A stretch of 64,000 nt of DNA. It comes from Candidatus Chlorohelix allophototropha. Its GTDB lineage: Bacteria > Chloroflexota > Chloroflexia > Chloroheliales > Chloroheliaceae. Every line of letters begins with the position of its first letter. Position 1 is the first letter of the stretch. A program made the position numbers and the translations under genes. Positions 56,250 to 64,000 of the stretch are shown here, in pieces. The notes under the pieces were generated by a model that searched no databases, was not told the origin of the DNA, and was given only the letters and a program-made list of their open reading frames with translations. The stretch spans positions 930,001 to 994,000 of the forward strand of contig NZ_CP128399.1 of assembly GCF_030389965.1 (NCBI RefSeq), in the 5' to 3' direction.

Positions 56250-57747
56250 TTGACGTTTAGATAAACCAAAGGGCAAGCAGTGTTGGCACAACTTGCCCAG
56301 ACGAGTAATGTTCTAATTGAGAAAGGACACTACTCGTATGAACCTTAACACACTTAAAGAATTTCGGCACGAAATCTATGACTGCTTTGAATACGCCAGT
56401 GACGCATTGTTTAATCTGGCGGATGCCCTTATGACAGAAAGCCAGGCTCAATCGGTACTGGAACTGACCCTTTCGCCCAATTTTGAGCGAAAATGGCCCA
56501 GTTTGTATGAGGCTTTGCAAATGGGTCAAGTTAACCAAACTCGCTTCGAGCAAACCATGGTGCGCTACGCCCCTCATCCCTTCGATGGTGAAAGATTGGT
56601 ACTGGCAGTGGATGCTACCAATATCGAGCGACCCTTTAGCACTACATCTGCAGATCGTGGCTGGCTTTACAAACACAATCTGCCCAATTGTGATAAGCCC
56701 GTGACCGTGGGTTGGCAATTCTCGACCGTGGTGGTGGTGCCGGCTCAAACCAGTAGCCATACATACATTGTCTCCAACCGCAGGATCAAAACCAGTCAAA
56801 CACCAGCAGAGGTAGCCAGCCAGCAACTGAGCGAATTGCGCCCATATTTTGCTGAAAGACCGCTCAATCTGGGAGACCGGTACTACCCCACCAAAGCATT
56901 TATTCAAAATAGCAGTAAGGACTATGACTTGCTGCTGCGGCTCAAGTCTAACCGAGTATTCTATCGAAAAGTGGTGAGAGATGAGCAGAAACGAGGTCGC
57001 GGCGCTCCCGCTAAACACGGTGCTCGTTTCCAATGTAATGATCCCAATACGCACGGTTTGCCGCAGCGAGTGTGGGTTGGGACGGACGAAAATGGACACA
57101 AACTGGTAGTAAGCGCATGGACTGAGCTGCATTTGAGGGAAGCACCTGAACTGGCACTGAGCATAATCCGAATACAGCGTGAGGCAGCCAGTGGTAAAAC
57201 CCATGACCCTCTGGAAAGTTGGTATGTGTGGTCGGGTCAAACTGAGCTTGACCTGACGCAAGTCTGGTCGTATTACAAGAGGCGTTACTCGATAGAACAC
57301 GGCTATCGTTTTGACAAACAAGATTTGTTGTGGGAAAAACCACGCTTGCGCTATCCGAGCCAGTTTGAGTTGTGGACGGCGATAGTCAGTTTGGTACACG
57401 ACGAATTGCAAATCGCTCAAGGCTTGGGCTTGGAAGTGTTGCGACCTTGGGAAAATAGTCAACGAAAGCCAAGCCCTCAGCAAATTCGACGAGGCTTGTC
57501 CGGAATAATTGTGCAGTTGGGCAGTCCGGCCAAAGCCAGCAAAGTGCGAGGAAATGGGAAGGGTCGAGCGGTTGGCACCAAAGTAAGACCGGCTACCCGC
57601 TATAAGGTGGTCAAAAAGGGGTTTTCTACCTCTAATTTGACGAATATTCGCTGTTAAATTTGCTGGTAACTGGCTACAAACTGTCATTCTTTTGTAAGTT
57701 CCGATACGGGTTTCTATTTCCTATAGCCCCGTTTATCTAAACGTCAA
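56250..57747 (+). mobile_element. Complete IS element with perfect 17-bp inverted ends
   Basis: The ends TTGACGTTTAGATAAAC (56250-56266) and GTTTATCTAAACGTCAA (57731-57747) are perfect inverted repeats. They enclose one transposase gene and are flanked by a 7-bp target duplication, which shows simple, recent insertion. The length is 1498 bases. Confidence 0.9.
56338..57657 (+). CDS. DDE transposase of the complete IS (IS701-like/NF041680 type)
   Basis: The 439-residue protein has VLAVDATNIERPFS (first D), LNLGDRYYPTKAF (second D) and SYYKRRYSIEHGYRFDKQDLL (E). This is the DDE pattern of IS701/IS4-like enzymes. ATG at 56338 is used, with an earlier start at 56317 possible; GAAAGGA lies before it. 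No frame defect is visible, so the element is probably active. Confidence 0.85.
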   Translation: MNLNTLKEFRHEIYDCFEYASDALFNLADALMTESQAQSVLELTLSPNFERKWPSLYEALQMGQVNQTRFEQTMVRYAPHPFDGERLVLAVDATNIERPFSTTSADRGWLYKHNLPNCDKPVTVGWQFSTVVVVPAQTSSHTYIVSNRRIKTSQTPAEVASQQLSELRPYFAERPLNLGDRYYPTKAFIQNSSKDYDLLLRLKSNRVFYRKVVRDEQKRGRGAPAKHGARFQCNDPNTHGLPQRVWVGTDENGHKLVVSAWTELHLREAPELALSIIRIQREAASGKTHDPLESWYVWSGQTELDLTQVWSYYKRRYSIEHGYRFDKQDLLWEKPRLRYPSQFELWTAIVSLVHDELQIAQGLGLEVLRPWENSQRKPSPQQIRRGLSGIIVQLGSPAKASKVRGNGKGRAVGTKVRPATRYKVVKKGFSTSNLTNIRC

Positions 57748-57800
57748 CCACAGCAGGTTGGACAGAATTAATAAACCAATTGTCAGGGGAAGTTTAACAT

Positions 57801-57869
57801 AGAGGAAGAGGACAACCAATCAAGAAGAGCAAACTAATAAACCAAATTTGCACGATTTGCTCTTCCTCT
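57801..57869. promoter_or_regulatory. Two mutually exclusive perfect stems
   Basis: AGAGGAAGAG (57801-57810) can pair with CTCTTCCTCT (57860-57869), while GAAGAGCAAA (57824-57833) can pair with TTTGCTCTTC (57856-57865). The right arms overlap, so only one stem forms at a time. The function is unknown. Confidence 0.5.
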
Positions 57870-58013
57870 CCCGCTATTTCTGGCAGGTTGTTTTTGTCAA
57901 GGGAAAAATGGTTCTGGCGCACTATGCGTGAATCGGTGGAAAGGGTAGCTAGCTATTATTGGTATAATTTAGGGGGTAGTAATTGTGTTCTAATTCCTAG
58001 AAATAGCTAGCCT

Positions 58014-58714
58014 ATGTTAGAAGAAATTGTTTTACCTACACGCTGGGAAATTCAGCTTGATGCCTGTAAAGAAGAAGGCAGTACCCTGCTTCTCGAAGCA
58101 CATTTAACATACCAGACTACACAATGTCCGAGTTGTAGATTTACGGCGGAGCGGGTGCATAGCCGTTACAAAAGACAACCGACAGACTTGCCGTTAATCG
58201 GGCAACAAGTAAGCTTGAGTTTAACCATACGCCGTTTCTTTTGTGATAATTCTGGTTGCCCGCGTCGCACTTTTGCGGAACAAGTACCAATTCTGCTCGA
58301 AAGAAAAGCCAGGCGTACCATTCGCCAATATCATTTGCTCGAAAATCTGGCTTTTGCGCTGGGAGGTAGACCGGGTGTTCGGCAAGCTGCTAAAGAGGGT
58401 GTAAAAGTAAGCCGTGATACTCTATTACGCATTATTCGAAAAACGCCGATCCCTTTACAACCTACTCCTCGAATTCTAGGAGTGGACGATTGGAGTTACA
58501 AGAAAGGGGTCGAATACGGCACGATCTTGATCGATTTAGAGCAACATTGCCCGGTAGATTTACTAGCTGACCGAAAAGCCGACACATTAGCTAAATGGCT
58601 GGAGGAACATCCAGGGGTGGAGGTAGTCAGTAGGGATCGTGCCAGTGCTTATGCTGATGGTGCCAGGCGAGGAGCACCAGAAGCGATTCAGGTGGCTGAT
58701 AGATTTCACCTCTT
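58014..58714 (+). CDS. ISL3 transposase, exon 1
   Basis: The N-terminal zinc ribbon ([17 protein letters not shown], second pair [11 protein letters not shown]), the HTH and the first catalytic residues ([17 protein letters not shown]) up to VADRFHLL are intact. Here GTGCG begins the group II intron; joined to exon 2 the frame continues VNLGDH, exactly the family sequence. The start is at the ATG of 58014. Confidence 0.85.
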
Positions 58715-59266
58715 GGTGCGCCGTATAGACGCTTGTTGGATACCTTTTAGAGAAAGGAGCGGTTGAGAGTAACAGACCGTTAGGACGGTGGCTTACTCGA
58801 TGGGGAAAACCCAGACAGGACAGTAGCATGCCACAAAACCTCAGCAGACTGAAGACGTTTAGGTCTGGTTGAGGGTGTCCTGCTCGCTATGGTGAAGCTG
58901 AATTGCCGAACCTAATCTACCAACGGTGGTAAGGAACACTCAGCGTTAATAACGTTTATCGCGCTGTCACCGAAATATGCATCAGATTACGAGGGATGCA
59001 AAACACTCTCTTCGGTGAGTGATGGGTAATGAACCCATTCAAGGAGATGAAAGGGCACCTAAGGCGAGCTAGAACGTCTAACAAGTGGGATGCGGGATGA
59101 CCTACGGGTCGCGAGACCTACGGTCACGGAACCCCCATAGTAGTCCGGGCTGAGGAAAACTCAGTACATGGCGAAGGGGCAGCCTTTGAAAGAAGGCCAG
59201 AGTTGACCCTTTGACAAAGGTCAGCAGGGTAGGTGTCGGCGAGTTGAGTATAGAAAGGGGCGCGTG

Positions 59267-61078
59267 ATGCGTGAAGCCCGTAATATCCTCGAACTCATCC
59301 AAAAGCGCGGTACTCAAAACTTACCACTAGAAAGAGTGTATCGCCTTCTCTACAATCCTAATCTCTACCTAATGGCTTACGGTAAGATATATCGGAACAA
59401 AGGAGCCATGACGGCAGGAGCGGATAAAGAAACCGCTGATGGGATGAGCCTGACTAAAATTGAAGCTATCATCGAGAAATTACGTCAGGAGAAATACCAT
59501 TGGAAACCAGCCAAACGAGTTTACATTCCACGCAAAGATGGCAAACAGAGACCGCTCGGTCTACAATCTTGGTCGGATAAACTGTTACAAGAAGTAATTC
59601 GCCTCATTCTTGAAGCTTACTATGAGCAAAGTTTCAGCAACTTCTCACATGGATTTCGACCAAAACGAGGTTGTCATACCGCTTTACAACAAATCTATCA
59701 TAATTGGGTTGGCACAGTTTGGTTTATAGAAGGAGATATCTCAAAATGCTTCGAGAGTCTGTCTCATGAAAAGATTGAGGCCAGGCTCAGAGAGGATATT
59801 AAAGATGAGAGGTTTGTTCGGCTCATCAGCCAATTGCTAAAAGCAGGCTACCTGGAAAATTGGCGATGGAATGCCACCTATAGCGGAGCACCGCAGGGTT
59901 CAATTCTTAGCCCCCTTTTGTCGAACCTACTTTTAGACCAACTGGACAAATGGGTCGAAACTACACTTATTCCAGAATACACCAGGGGCGAACGAAGAAG
60001 ACTTAATCCACAATACGAGAAGATCAAGCACAGTGCCTATTACCAAACTTCCAAAGGGCGAACGGAAATAGGACGCGAACTATGGAAACAGGTTCAAAAA
60101 CTGCCTTCGCAAGACCCTGATGATCCAAACTACCGACGTTTAAGATACATTCGGTATTGCGACGACTTTCTATTAGGTTTTATTGGCTCTAAGGCGGAAG
60201 CAGAAGAGATTAAGCGAAAAATCGGAGAGTTTTTAAGCCAGAAATTGGAATTAAAATTATCCGAGGCTAAAACGTTGATCACGCATGCCAAAACCCAAAA
60301 AGCCAACTTTCTCAATTACGAGATACACACAATCCACGAAAACAGTCGGCGCGATACAACTGGTCGTCGTTGTGTCAATGGAAACATTGGCCTCAGAGTG
60401 CCAAAGGAGGTTGTGAAAAGTAAATGCCAGCGTTACAAACAACACAGCCGCAAAGTTTTACAAAGAACGGAACTAATTAACGATAGCGTTTTCACCATCA
60501 TAAATCTGTATCGTTATGAGTTTCGAGGGTTAGTCGAATACTACCGACTAGCCTACAACCTCCACACGTTTACCCGATTAGATGGGGTAATGGAAACTTC
60601 CTTAACCAAAACAATAGCGGCAAAACTCAAATTGTCGGTACCTAAAATCTACCAGAAATACCAGACAGAATATGAGTTAGAAGGAAAACGTTACAAAGTC
60701 TTGGAAGAAACCATTGAAAGACCAGGGAAGAAACCGTTGGTAGCACGCTGGGGCGATATTTCACTGAAGTGGGATATTAAAGCCTCGATTGAAGACGAGA
60801 AGAAAGTTTTCAACTGGCCACCTCGAACGGAATTGGTCAAACGACTTTTAGCGGACAAATGTGAAAATTGTGGAGCCAGCGGAAAAGCTGAGCGAATACA
60901 AGTCCATCACATTAGAGCGTTAAAAGAGCTTGAGCGATACCCTGGGCGAGAGAAGCCAGGCTGGGTCAAAGTAATGGCGGCAAGAAAGCGCAAAACTTTA
61001 GTTTTATGTGAAAGTTGCCATCAAGATGTAACCTATGGACGACCATTTCGACGAGTACCGAAGTCCGCGACAGGCTAG
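59267..61078 (+). CDS. ltrA: Group II intron reverse transcriptase/maturase with HNH endonuclease
   Basis: The RT domain holds GADKETADG, YIPRKDGKQRPLGLQSWSDK, HGFRPKRGCHTAL, EGDISKCFESL, GAPQGSILSPLLSNLLLDQL and the catalytic IRYCDDFLLGF (near residue 295). The maturase X region follows, with a C-terminal HNH (CENCGASGKAERIQVHHIR, CESCHQDV) for second-strand cleavage. ATG at 59267 has GAAAGGGG upstream. The 603-residue enzyme looks complete, so the intron may still move. Confidence 0.93.
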   Translation: MREARNILELIQKRGTQNLPLERVYRLLYNPNLYLMAYGKIYRNKGAMTAGADKETADGMSLTKIEAIIEKLRQEKYHWKPAKRVYIPRKDGKQRPLGLQSWSDKLLQEVIRLILEAYYEQSFSNFSHGFRPKRGCHTALQQIYHNWVGTVWFIEGDISKCFESLSHEKIEARLREDIKDERFVRLISQLLKAGYLENWRWNATYSGAPQGSILSPLLSNLLLDQLDKWVETTLIPEYTRGERRRLNPQYEKIKHSAYYQTSKGRTEIGRELWKQVQKLPSQDPDDPNYRRLRYIRYCDDFLLGFIGSKAEAEEIKRKIGEFLSQKLELKLSEAKTLITHAKTQKANFLNYEIHTIHENSRRDTTGRRCVNGNIGLRVPKEVVKSKCQRYKQHSRKVLQRTELINDSVFTIINLYRYEFRGLVEYYRLAYNLHTFTRLDGVMETSLTKTIAAKLKLSVPKIYQKYQTEYELEGKRYKVLEETIERPGKKPLVARWGDISLKWDIKASIEDEKKVFNWPPRTELVKRLLADKCENCGASGKAERIQVHHIRALKELERYPGREKPGWVKVMAARKRKTLVLCESCHQDVTYGRPFRRVPKSATG

Positions 61079-61090
61079 ACCGATGCTGGA

Positions 61091-61124
61091 AAGCGGTGTG
61101 CATTGAAAGATGCCCGCACCGTTT
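61091..61124 (+). ncRNA. Group II intron domain V
   Basis: AAGCGGTGTGCAT, a GAAA tetraloop and ATGC, a CC bulge and GCACCGTTT fold into the 34-base hairpin. AGC occupies the catalytic triad position, close to the 5' side of the hairpin. Confidence 0.85.
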
Positions 61125-61187
61125 GGGAGAAGGCCGTTGGAAAAGTGCTTTTCTTTGGAAGAGTAACTCGCTGGCGGCCCATCTCAC

Positions 61188-62258
61188 GTGAATCTGGGAG
61201 ACCATCTCAAAACTATGTTTGAGCGTAAAAGTGCTTGTTTACTCCCCAGGCAAGTTAAGACGGAGCAACTGGAATGTAGCCGGGTAGAACAAGTTGAAAA
61301 CCAAGAATTTGAGCCTGTAATTCTTTCAGAGAACGAACAAAGAAGGAAGGTAGGGCTAAAACTTGAGACTGCTTTAACCACCCTAGAAAATGAAGATAAG
61401 GAAATTTCTGCTGAAGAAACGCCACTAACCATACCAATTAGTCGCAAAGATTATTTATTTGAACATATTAAGGCACTATGTGAGGAGGGCTTAACCCAAC
61501 GCAGAATTGCCAGGGAATTAAGAATTAGCAGGCAAACTGTAAAGAAATATTTGATAGCCGAACAAGTACCACGTTACACTCCCCGTGCCTCCGGGCCAAG
61601 TATATTGGATTTGTACAAACCTTATATTGCACTGAGATAGGCAGAAGGAGTTTACAAAGGGGTACAACTTTTCCTTGAGATTAAAGAGCGTGGTTACACC
61701 GGGTCGTGGGCACTTATGGCTCAATATCTGGCAAAATACCGATTGAATCATCCTCCGCCAAAACCACTGAAAACTGGTCGTGGAAGACCACCTGGAGCAA
61801 GTAGTGCAGAAGGTAAGGCGCTCCCTAAGCTAAAACCACAACCACTGCTAAGTGCCAGAAAAGCCAGTTTTGTAATGTTGAAGAATACAGAGGATTTAAC
61901 CGAAAAGCAGCAGGAGTTGTTGATCCATCTACGAACCTTTGATAGTGAAATAGAAACAGCTTACCAACTCAGTCAGGAATTTGTGAAAATGCTACGAGGG
62001 CGGCAAGGTCAGAATTTAGAAGAGTGGCTGAAAAAGGTGGAACAGCAGGTGGGGCTGGCACAATTACAGGAATTGGGAAGTTTTGCGAATGGGATAAGGC
62101 AAGACCAGGCAGCAGTGAAAGCTGGTCTAACCTTGGAGTTCAGCCAAGGTCAGGTAGAGGGTCAGGTTAATCGATTGAAAACGATTAAGAAAACAATGTT
62201 CGGTCGCGCTAGATTCACGTTGCTAAGGGCGAGGGTATTACGCCCTACTGCGGCTTAA
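61188..62258 (+). pseudogene. ISL3 transposase, exon 2 with an amber codon
   Basis: The frame begins VNLGDHLKTMFERK directly after the intron. A HTH-like stretch (GLTQRRIARELRISRQTVKKY) is intact. TAG at 61638-61640 replaces the tryptophan of the usual RWxEG motif, and the frame then continues without further stops to 62258 (GLTLEFSQGQVEGQVNRLK, NRLKTIKKTMFGRA), which carries the last catalytic glutamate. Even a spliced mRNA would therefore yield a truncated protein unless amber is suppressed. Confidence 0.85.
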
Positions 62259-62320
62259 CTAATCTGGGTTATCGCCCATATTTTCACGCAAAGTGCGCCA
62301 GAACCCTTTTTAAATTATCA

Positions 62321-62719
62321 TAAACAGATATTGTCAAAAAACGCTTCTATGTCGGCATCCACCGCCCAACGGTAGCCTTCCCGATAGACTTTTTCAATCT
62401 CATCCAGCGCGGTTCGGGTAGAGCGGTCAGGTCGGAAACCAAAGCTGCAGGGCAGAAATTCCGGCTCGAAAGCGGCACAATTACGTTCAGCGCCACCCGT
62501 TGCGCCACTCTATCGCGCACAGTGAGTATTGAAAGTACCCGGTAACCACCGCCCGGTTTGGGCAAGCGAAAATTGACAATCGGGTCGGGACGGTAACGCC
62601 CACTTAACAACTGGTAGCGCAGGTTGGTCAGGCGCTGTGGTAGGCTGCGCTCGAACAAGTCCAATGAAACTCGATCTGCCGCCCCACTCCAGCGCCGCGC
62701 GTTGATCCCACGCCCCTTG
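62321..62719 (-). pseudogene. Truncated, frameshifted reverse transcriptase gene
   Basis: Reading on the minus strand, GKGRGINARRWSG, LRYQLLSGRYRPDPIVNF and RLPKPGGGYRVLSILTVRDR are followed by a one-base loss near 62469 and then, in another frame, GFRPDRSTRTALDEIEK and WAVDADIEAFFDNI. This is the RT0-RT3 part of a group II-like or CRISPR-associated RT. The catalytic YxDD part is gone at the ISL3 end, so the gene is dead. Confidence 0.8.
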
Positions 62720-63195
62720 CCGTGAAGTGACGTGAAAGGAGATGAGTTGGAGCGCGTTGAGGCTGTTATCTGCCTGCAATCTTTCTATCACGCCCCGGCA
62801 CAGGGTCGGGATGCAGCTTGAAGTATCTTCGCGTACTCCTCCGGCCGAGTTAGGAATAGTTCGCCCGGTGAGGGCATCATGTTCAAATTCCTCGATTAAG
62901 GAAAGCAGGGTGGCACGGGTGGAGAGTTATCTAGGGTCTGGAGTAAATGAGCGGTATTGGCTGCTTTGAAGGGATCGGTTACCTGAAAGCTCAACACTCC
63001 TGCTAGAGTTACCTGCCATTTGTCCAGACTGAGGGCGGTTTTGCACCGTCATGTTGACCACCTGCACTACCAAAGGTCCGGCGGGTAGGCTCAAATGAGC
63101 GTGGTTGCTGGATCTTAAGGCGGCTTCGTAACCCTGATTGCCTGTGAGCAGGGCACAGGTGCCGGGTCGGACGTTGATGCGCCCGAACAGTTTGA
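62720..63195 (-). pseudogene. Degenerate SPFH/stomatin-like gene
   Basis: Minus-strand frames show FGRINVRPGTCALLTGNQGY, LSLPAGPLVVQVVNMTVQNR, then after a shift LDKWQVTLAGVLSFQVTDP, LIEEFEHDALTGR and LNALQLISFHVTS. These are the pieces of a band-7/SPFH domain in order, broken by at least two shifts and joined to the RT remnant near 62720. The N-terminal part and the oligomerising tail are missing. Confidence 0.65.
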
Positions 63196-63290
63196 AGACA
63201 CCTAATCCTCGGAAGGGGATTGAAACTTGACACTTTCTTCACCAGTATAACCCGCAAAGAGTATGTCGGAAAGCACCTAATCCTCGGAAG
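63190..63290. CRISPR. CRISPR-like repeat pair with one spacer, degenerate
   Basis: The first 37 bases (63190-63226) start GTTTG and end GGATTGAAAC, with CACCTAATCCTCGGAAG inside. The same 17 bases recur at 63274-63290, 75 bases later, but the second copy has lost both ends. The distance fits a 37-base repeat and 38-base spacer (63227-63264). No cas gene is nearby apart from the dead RT. It could be a terminal array scar, or a chance duplication. Confidence 0.45.
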
Positions 63291-63354
63291 TTCATCCCAA
63301 TTGCTGAAAACCTAAACCTAATAGAGGCAAAATTAACTTGGTGAATGTCTATAG

Positions 63355-63430
63355 GTAATGACGATTACCATTGTTGGAACTTGGCAAGCCTCATTCCTAA
63401 GTAATGACAATATCTGTTGTGGGAACTTGG
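63355..63430. repeat. Two imperfect 30-base direct repeats before the integrase
   Basis: Both copies begin GTAATGAC (63355 and 63401) and end GGAACTTGG (63384 and 63430), with a period of 46 bases. They lie 62 bases upstream of the integrase start, as expected for arm- or core-type binding sites. Confidence 0.65.
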
Positions 63431-63491
63431 ATAGCTGTGGTACACTGTAATAGAAATAAATCAGGTTAAAAACCTCAGCGAAAGAACAAAT

Positions 63492-64000
63492 ATGGCAGAT
63501 GAGCAGGTAATACCAGTAGCACAATCAGTAGAAATAGTCTCGGTAAACCAGGAGGAAACTAACTCGCTGCCGCTTGATCAGAATCCGGCAGCGGTTTATC
63601 TCGCTACTCTGCGCCCGGTTGGTCGGCGTGGAATGCTCCGTGCTCTCACTCTTATAGCCGAAGTCGTCAGTGGTGGCAAACAAACTGCCCTGACCCTGCC
63701 CTGGCATAAACTGCGTTACCAGCATACCGCTGCCATCGCCCCCGTCCTGGTGGAACGCGGCTACCGCCCCGCCACCGTCAATCAGGCTTTGTCAGGCTTG
63801 CGTAGTGTCCTCTACCATGCTTGGAAATTGGGGCTAATGGAAAGCGAAGATTACCAGCGTGCCCGCGATGTTAAAAACCGCCGGGGTGAAACCCTCCCGC
63901 GGGGTCGCGCTTTGGATAAAGATGAGTTAAAGGCCCTGATCAAAACCTGCCAAGCTGAAAAAACGCCGGGCGGGTTACGGGATGCTGCCCTGATCGGGTT
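63492..64000 (+). CDS. Tyrosine recombinase/integrase, N-terminal part (3' end outside window)
   Basis: The frame starts ATG at 63492 and is open to the window end. Residues ~30-120 are a core-binding SAM-like domain (NPAAVYLATLRPVGRRGML, RPATVNQALSGLRSVLYHAW). Then GRALDKDELKALIKTC and LRDAALIGF begin the catalytic domain, as in XerC/D-like enzymes. The catalytic R, H and Y are beyond the window. Codons are richer in G and C than in the neighbouring region, which suggests transfer. Confidence 0.85.
   Translation, partial: MADEQVIPVAQSVEIVSVNQEETNSLPLDQNPAAVYLATLRPVGRRGMLRALTLIAEVVSGGKQTALTLPWHKLRYQHTAAIAPVLVERGYRPATVNQALSGLRSVLYHAWKLGLMESEDYQRARDVKNRRGETLPRGRALDKDELKALIKTCQAEKTPGGLRDAALIG

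Larger units (their letters stand above)
56243..57754. repeat. 7-bp target-site duplication of the IS
   Basis: CCACAGC at 56243-56249 directly before the left end, and again at 57748-57754 directly after the right end. The span given holds both copies and the element between them. Confidence 0.85.
58715..61187 (+). mobile_element. Complete group II intron inside the transposase gene
   Basis: The 5' end reads GTGCGCC and the 3' end CATCTCAC. Domain V lies at 61091-61124 (34 bases, AGC triad at positions 2-4, GAAA loop). A branch-point A candidate lies at 61181, seven bases from the 3' end. The exon side ends TTCACCTCTTG; GTGAAG at 58892-58897 could be its EBS2 partner. The maturase is encoded in domain IV. 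Splicing would restore the transposase frame. Confidence 0.9.
57910..62305 (+). mobile_element. ISL3-family element carrying a group II intron
   Basis: The ends at 57910-57932 and 62283-62305 are inverted repeats of 23 bp with one mismatch, beginning GGTTCTGGCGCACT. Inside is an ISL3-type transposase split by the intron at 58715-61187. Without the intron the element would be 1923 bp. I found no target duplication at the outer ends. Confidence 0.88.

Noticed and set aside
56257-57687. A 476-codon open frame antisense to the IS transposase
   Set aside because: It lies entirely opposite to a DDE transposase with clear motifs, has no ribosome site or family match, and is explained by the codon pattern of that gene.
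1-64000. tRNA or rRNA genes
   Set aside because: No convincing tRNA-like clover leaf with a T-loop signature, and no rRNA sequence, was found by eye. A tRNA search program would settle it.

Overview
The window looks like chromosomal DNA of a bacterium with mid-range GC (40s by eye), most plausibly of the phylum Chloroflexota. This is an inference from gene style: an ammonium transporter without GlnK, a sortase with a proline/threonine stalk, a fused sugar nucleotidyltransferase and degenerate phosphomannomutase, an XRE-TPR regulator, and many IS elements plus a group II intron. I saw no rRNA or tRNA gene, so the placement is not proven.

Layout. (1) 1-30 kb is ordinary chromosome: the 3' end of mnmE, a DHA2 exporter with an ArsR-type regulator, an XRE-TPR regulator, an operon of rqcH, a sugar-nucleotide enzyme and an MtfA-like peptidase, an acyl-CoA ligase, a sortase, and amt followed by two previously hidden single-helix microproteins. 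Then come an MFS/MarR pair with two perfect operator palindromes, an HTH-TM-SUMF1 fusion, a PEP-mutase/isocitrate-lyase family enzyme, xylB-sulP, a HEAT-repeat protein, a scar joining two truncated genes, and a polyferredoxin pair. (2) 29.4-30.9 kb is a graveyard of truncated IS66 and IS3 elements. (3) 31.0-55.3 kb is a large cell-surface glycan locus: asparagine synthase on the minus strand, then on the plus strand a beta-helix secreted protein, three GT2, four GT4 and two multi-pass GT-C-type enzymes. It also holds an alpha/alpha-barrel protein and a 1325-residue flippase fused to a giant extracytoplasmic domain, and it ends in a DUF1616 protein, a CPBP-fold protein that has lost its catalytic residues, and a two-helix small protein. 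Many of the reading frames from 37.8 kb on abut or overlap by a few bases, which indicates one long transcription unit. (4) 55.3-64 kb is a mobile island: a frameshifted IS6-type transposase, a complete IS with perfect 17-bp ends and a 7-bp target duplication, and an ISL3 element whose transposase carries a complete group II intron and an amber codon. Beyond it lie a decayed reverse transcriptase joined to a decayed SPFH gene, a CRISPR-like repeat pair, and a tyrosine integrase running off the window.

How the genes work together. The glycan locus has assembly enzymes (GTs), a flippase, lipid-linked-sugar type GT-C enzymes and secreted proteins. The rqcH-linked nucleotidyltransferase could supply activated sugar. 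The flippase fusion carries what looks like an internal signal peptide and a C-terminal membrane anchor, so it may couple glycan flipping to a surface-exposed domain. The best candidates for undescribed biology are this fusion with its DUF1616/pseudo-CPBP/small-protein tail, the amt-linked microprotein pair, and the decayed RT/SPFH/CRISPR-like junction.
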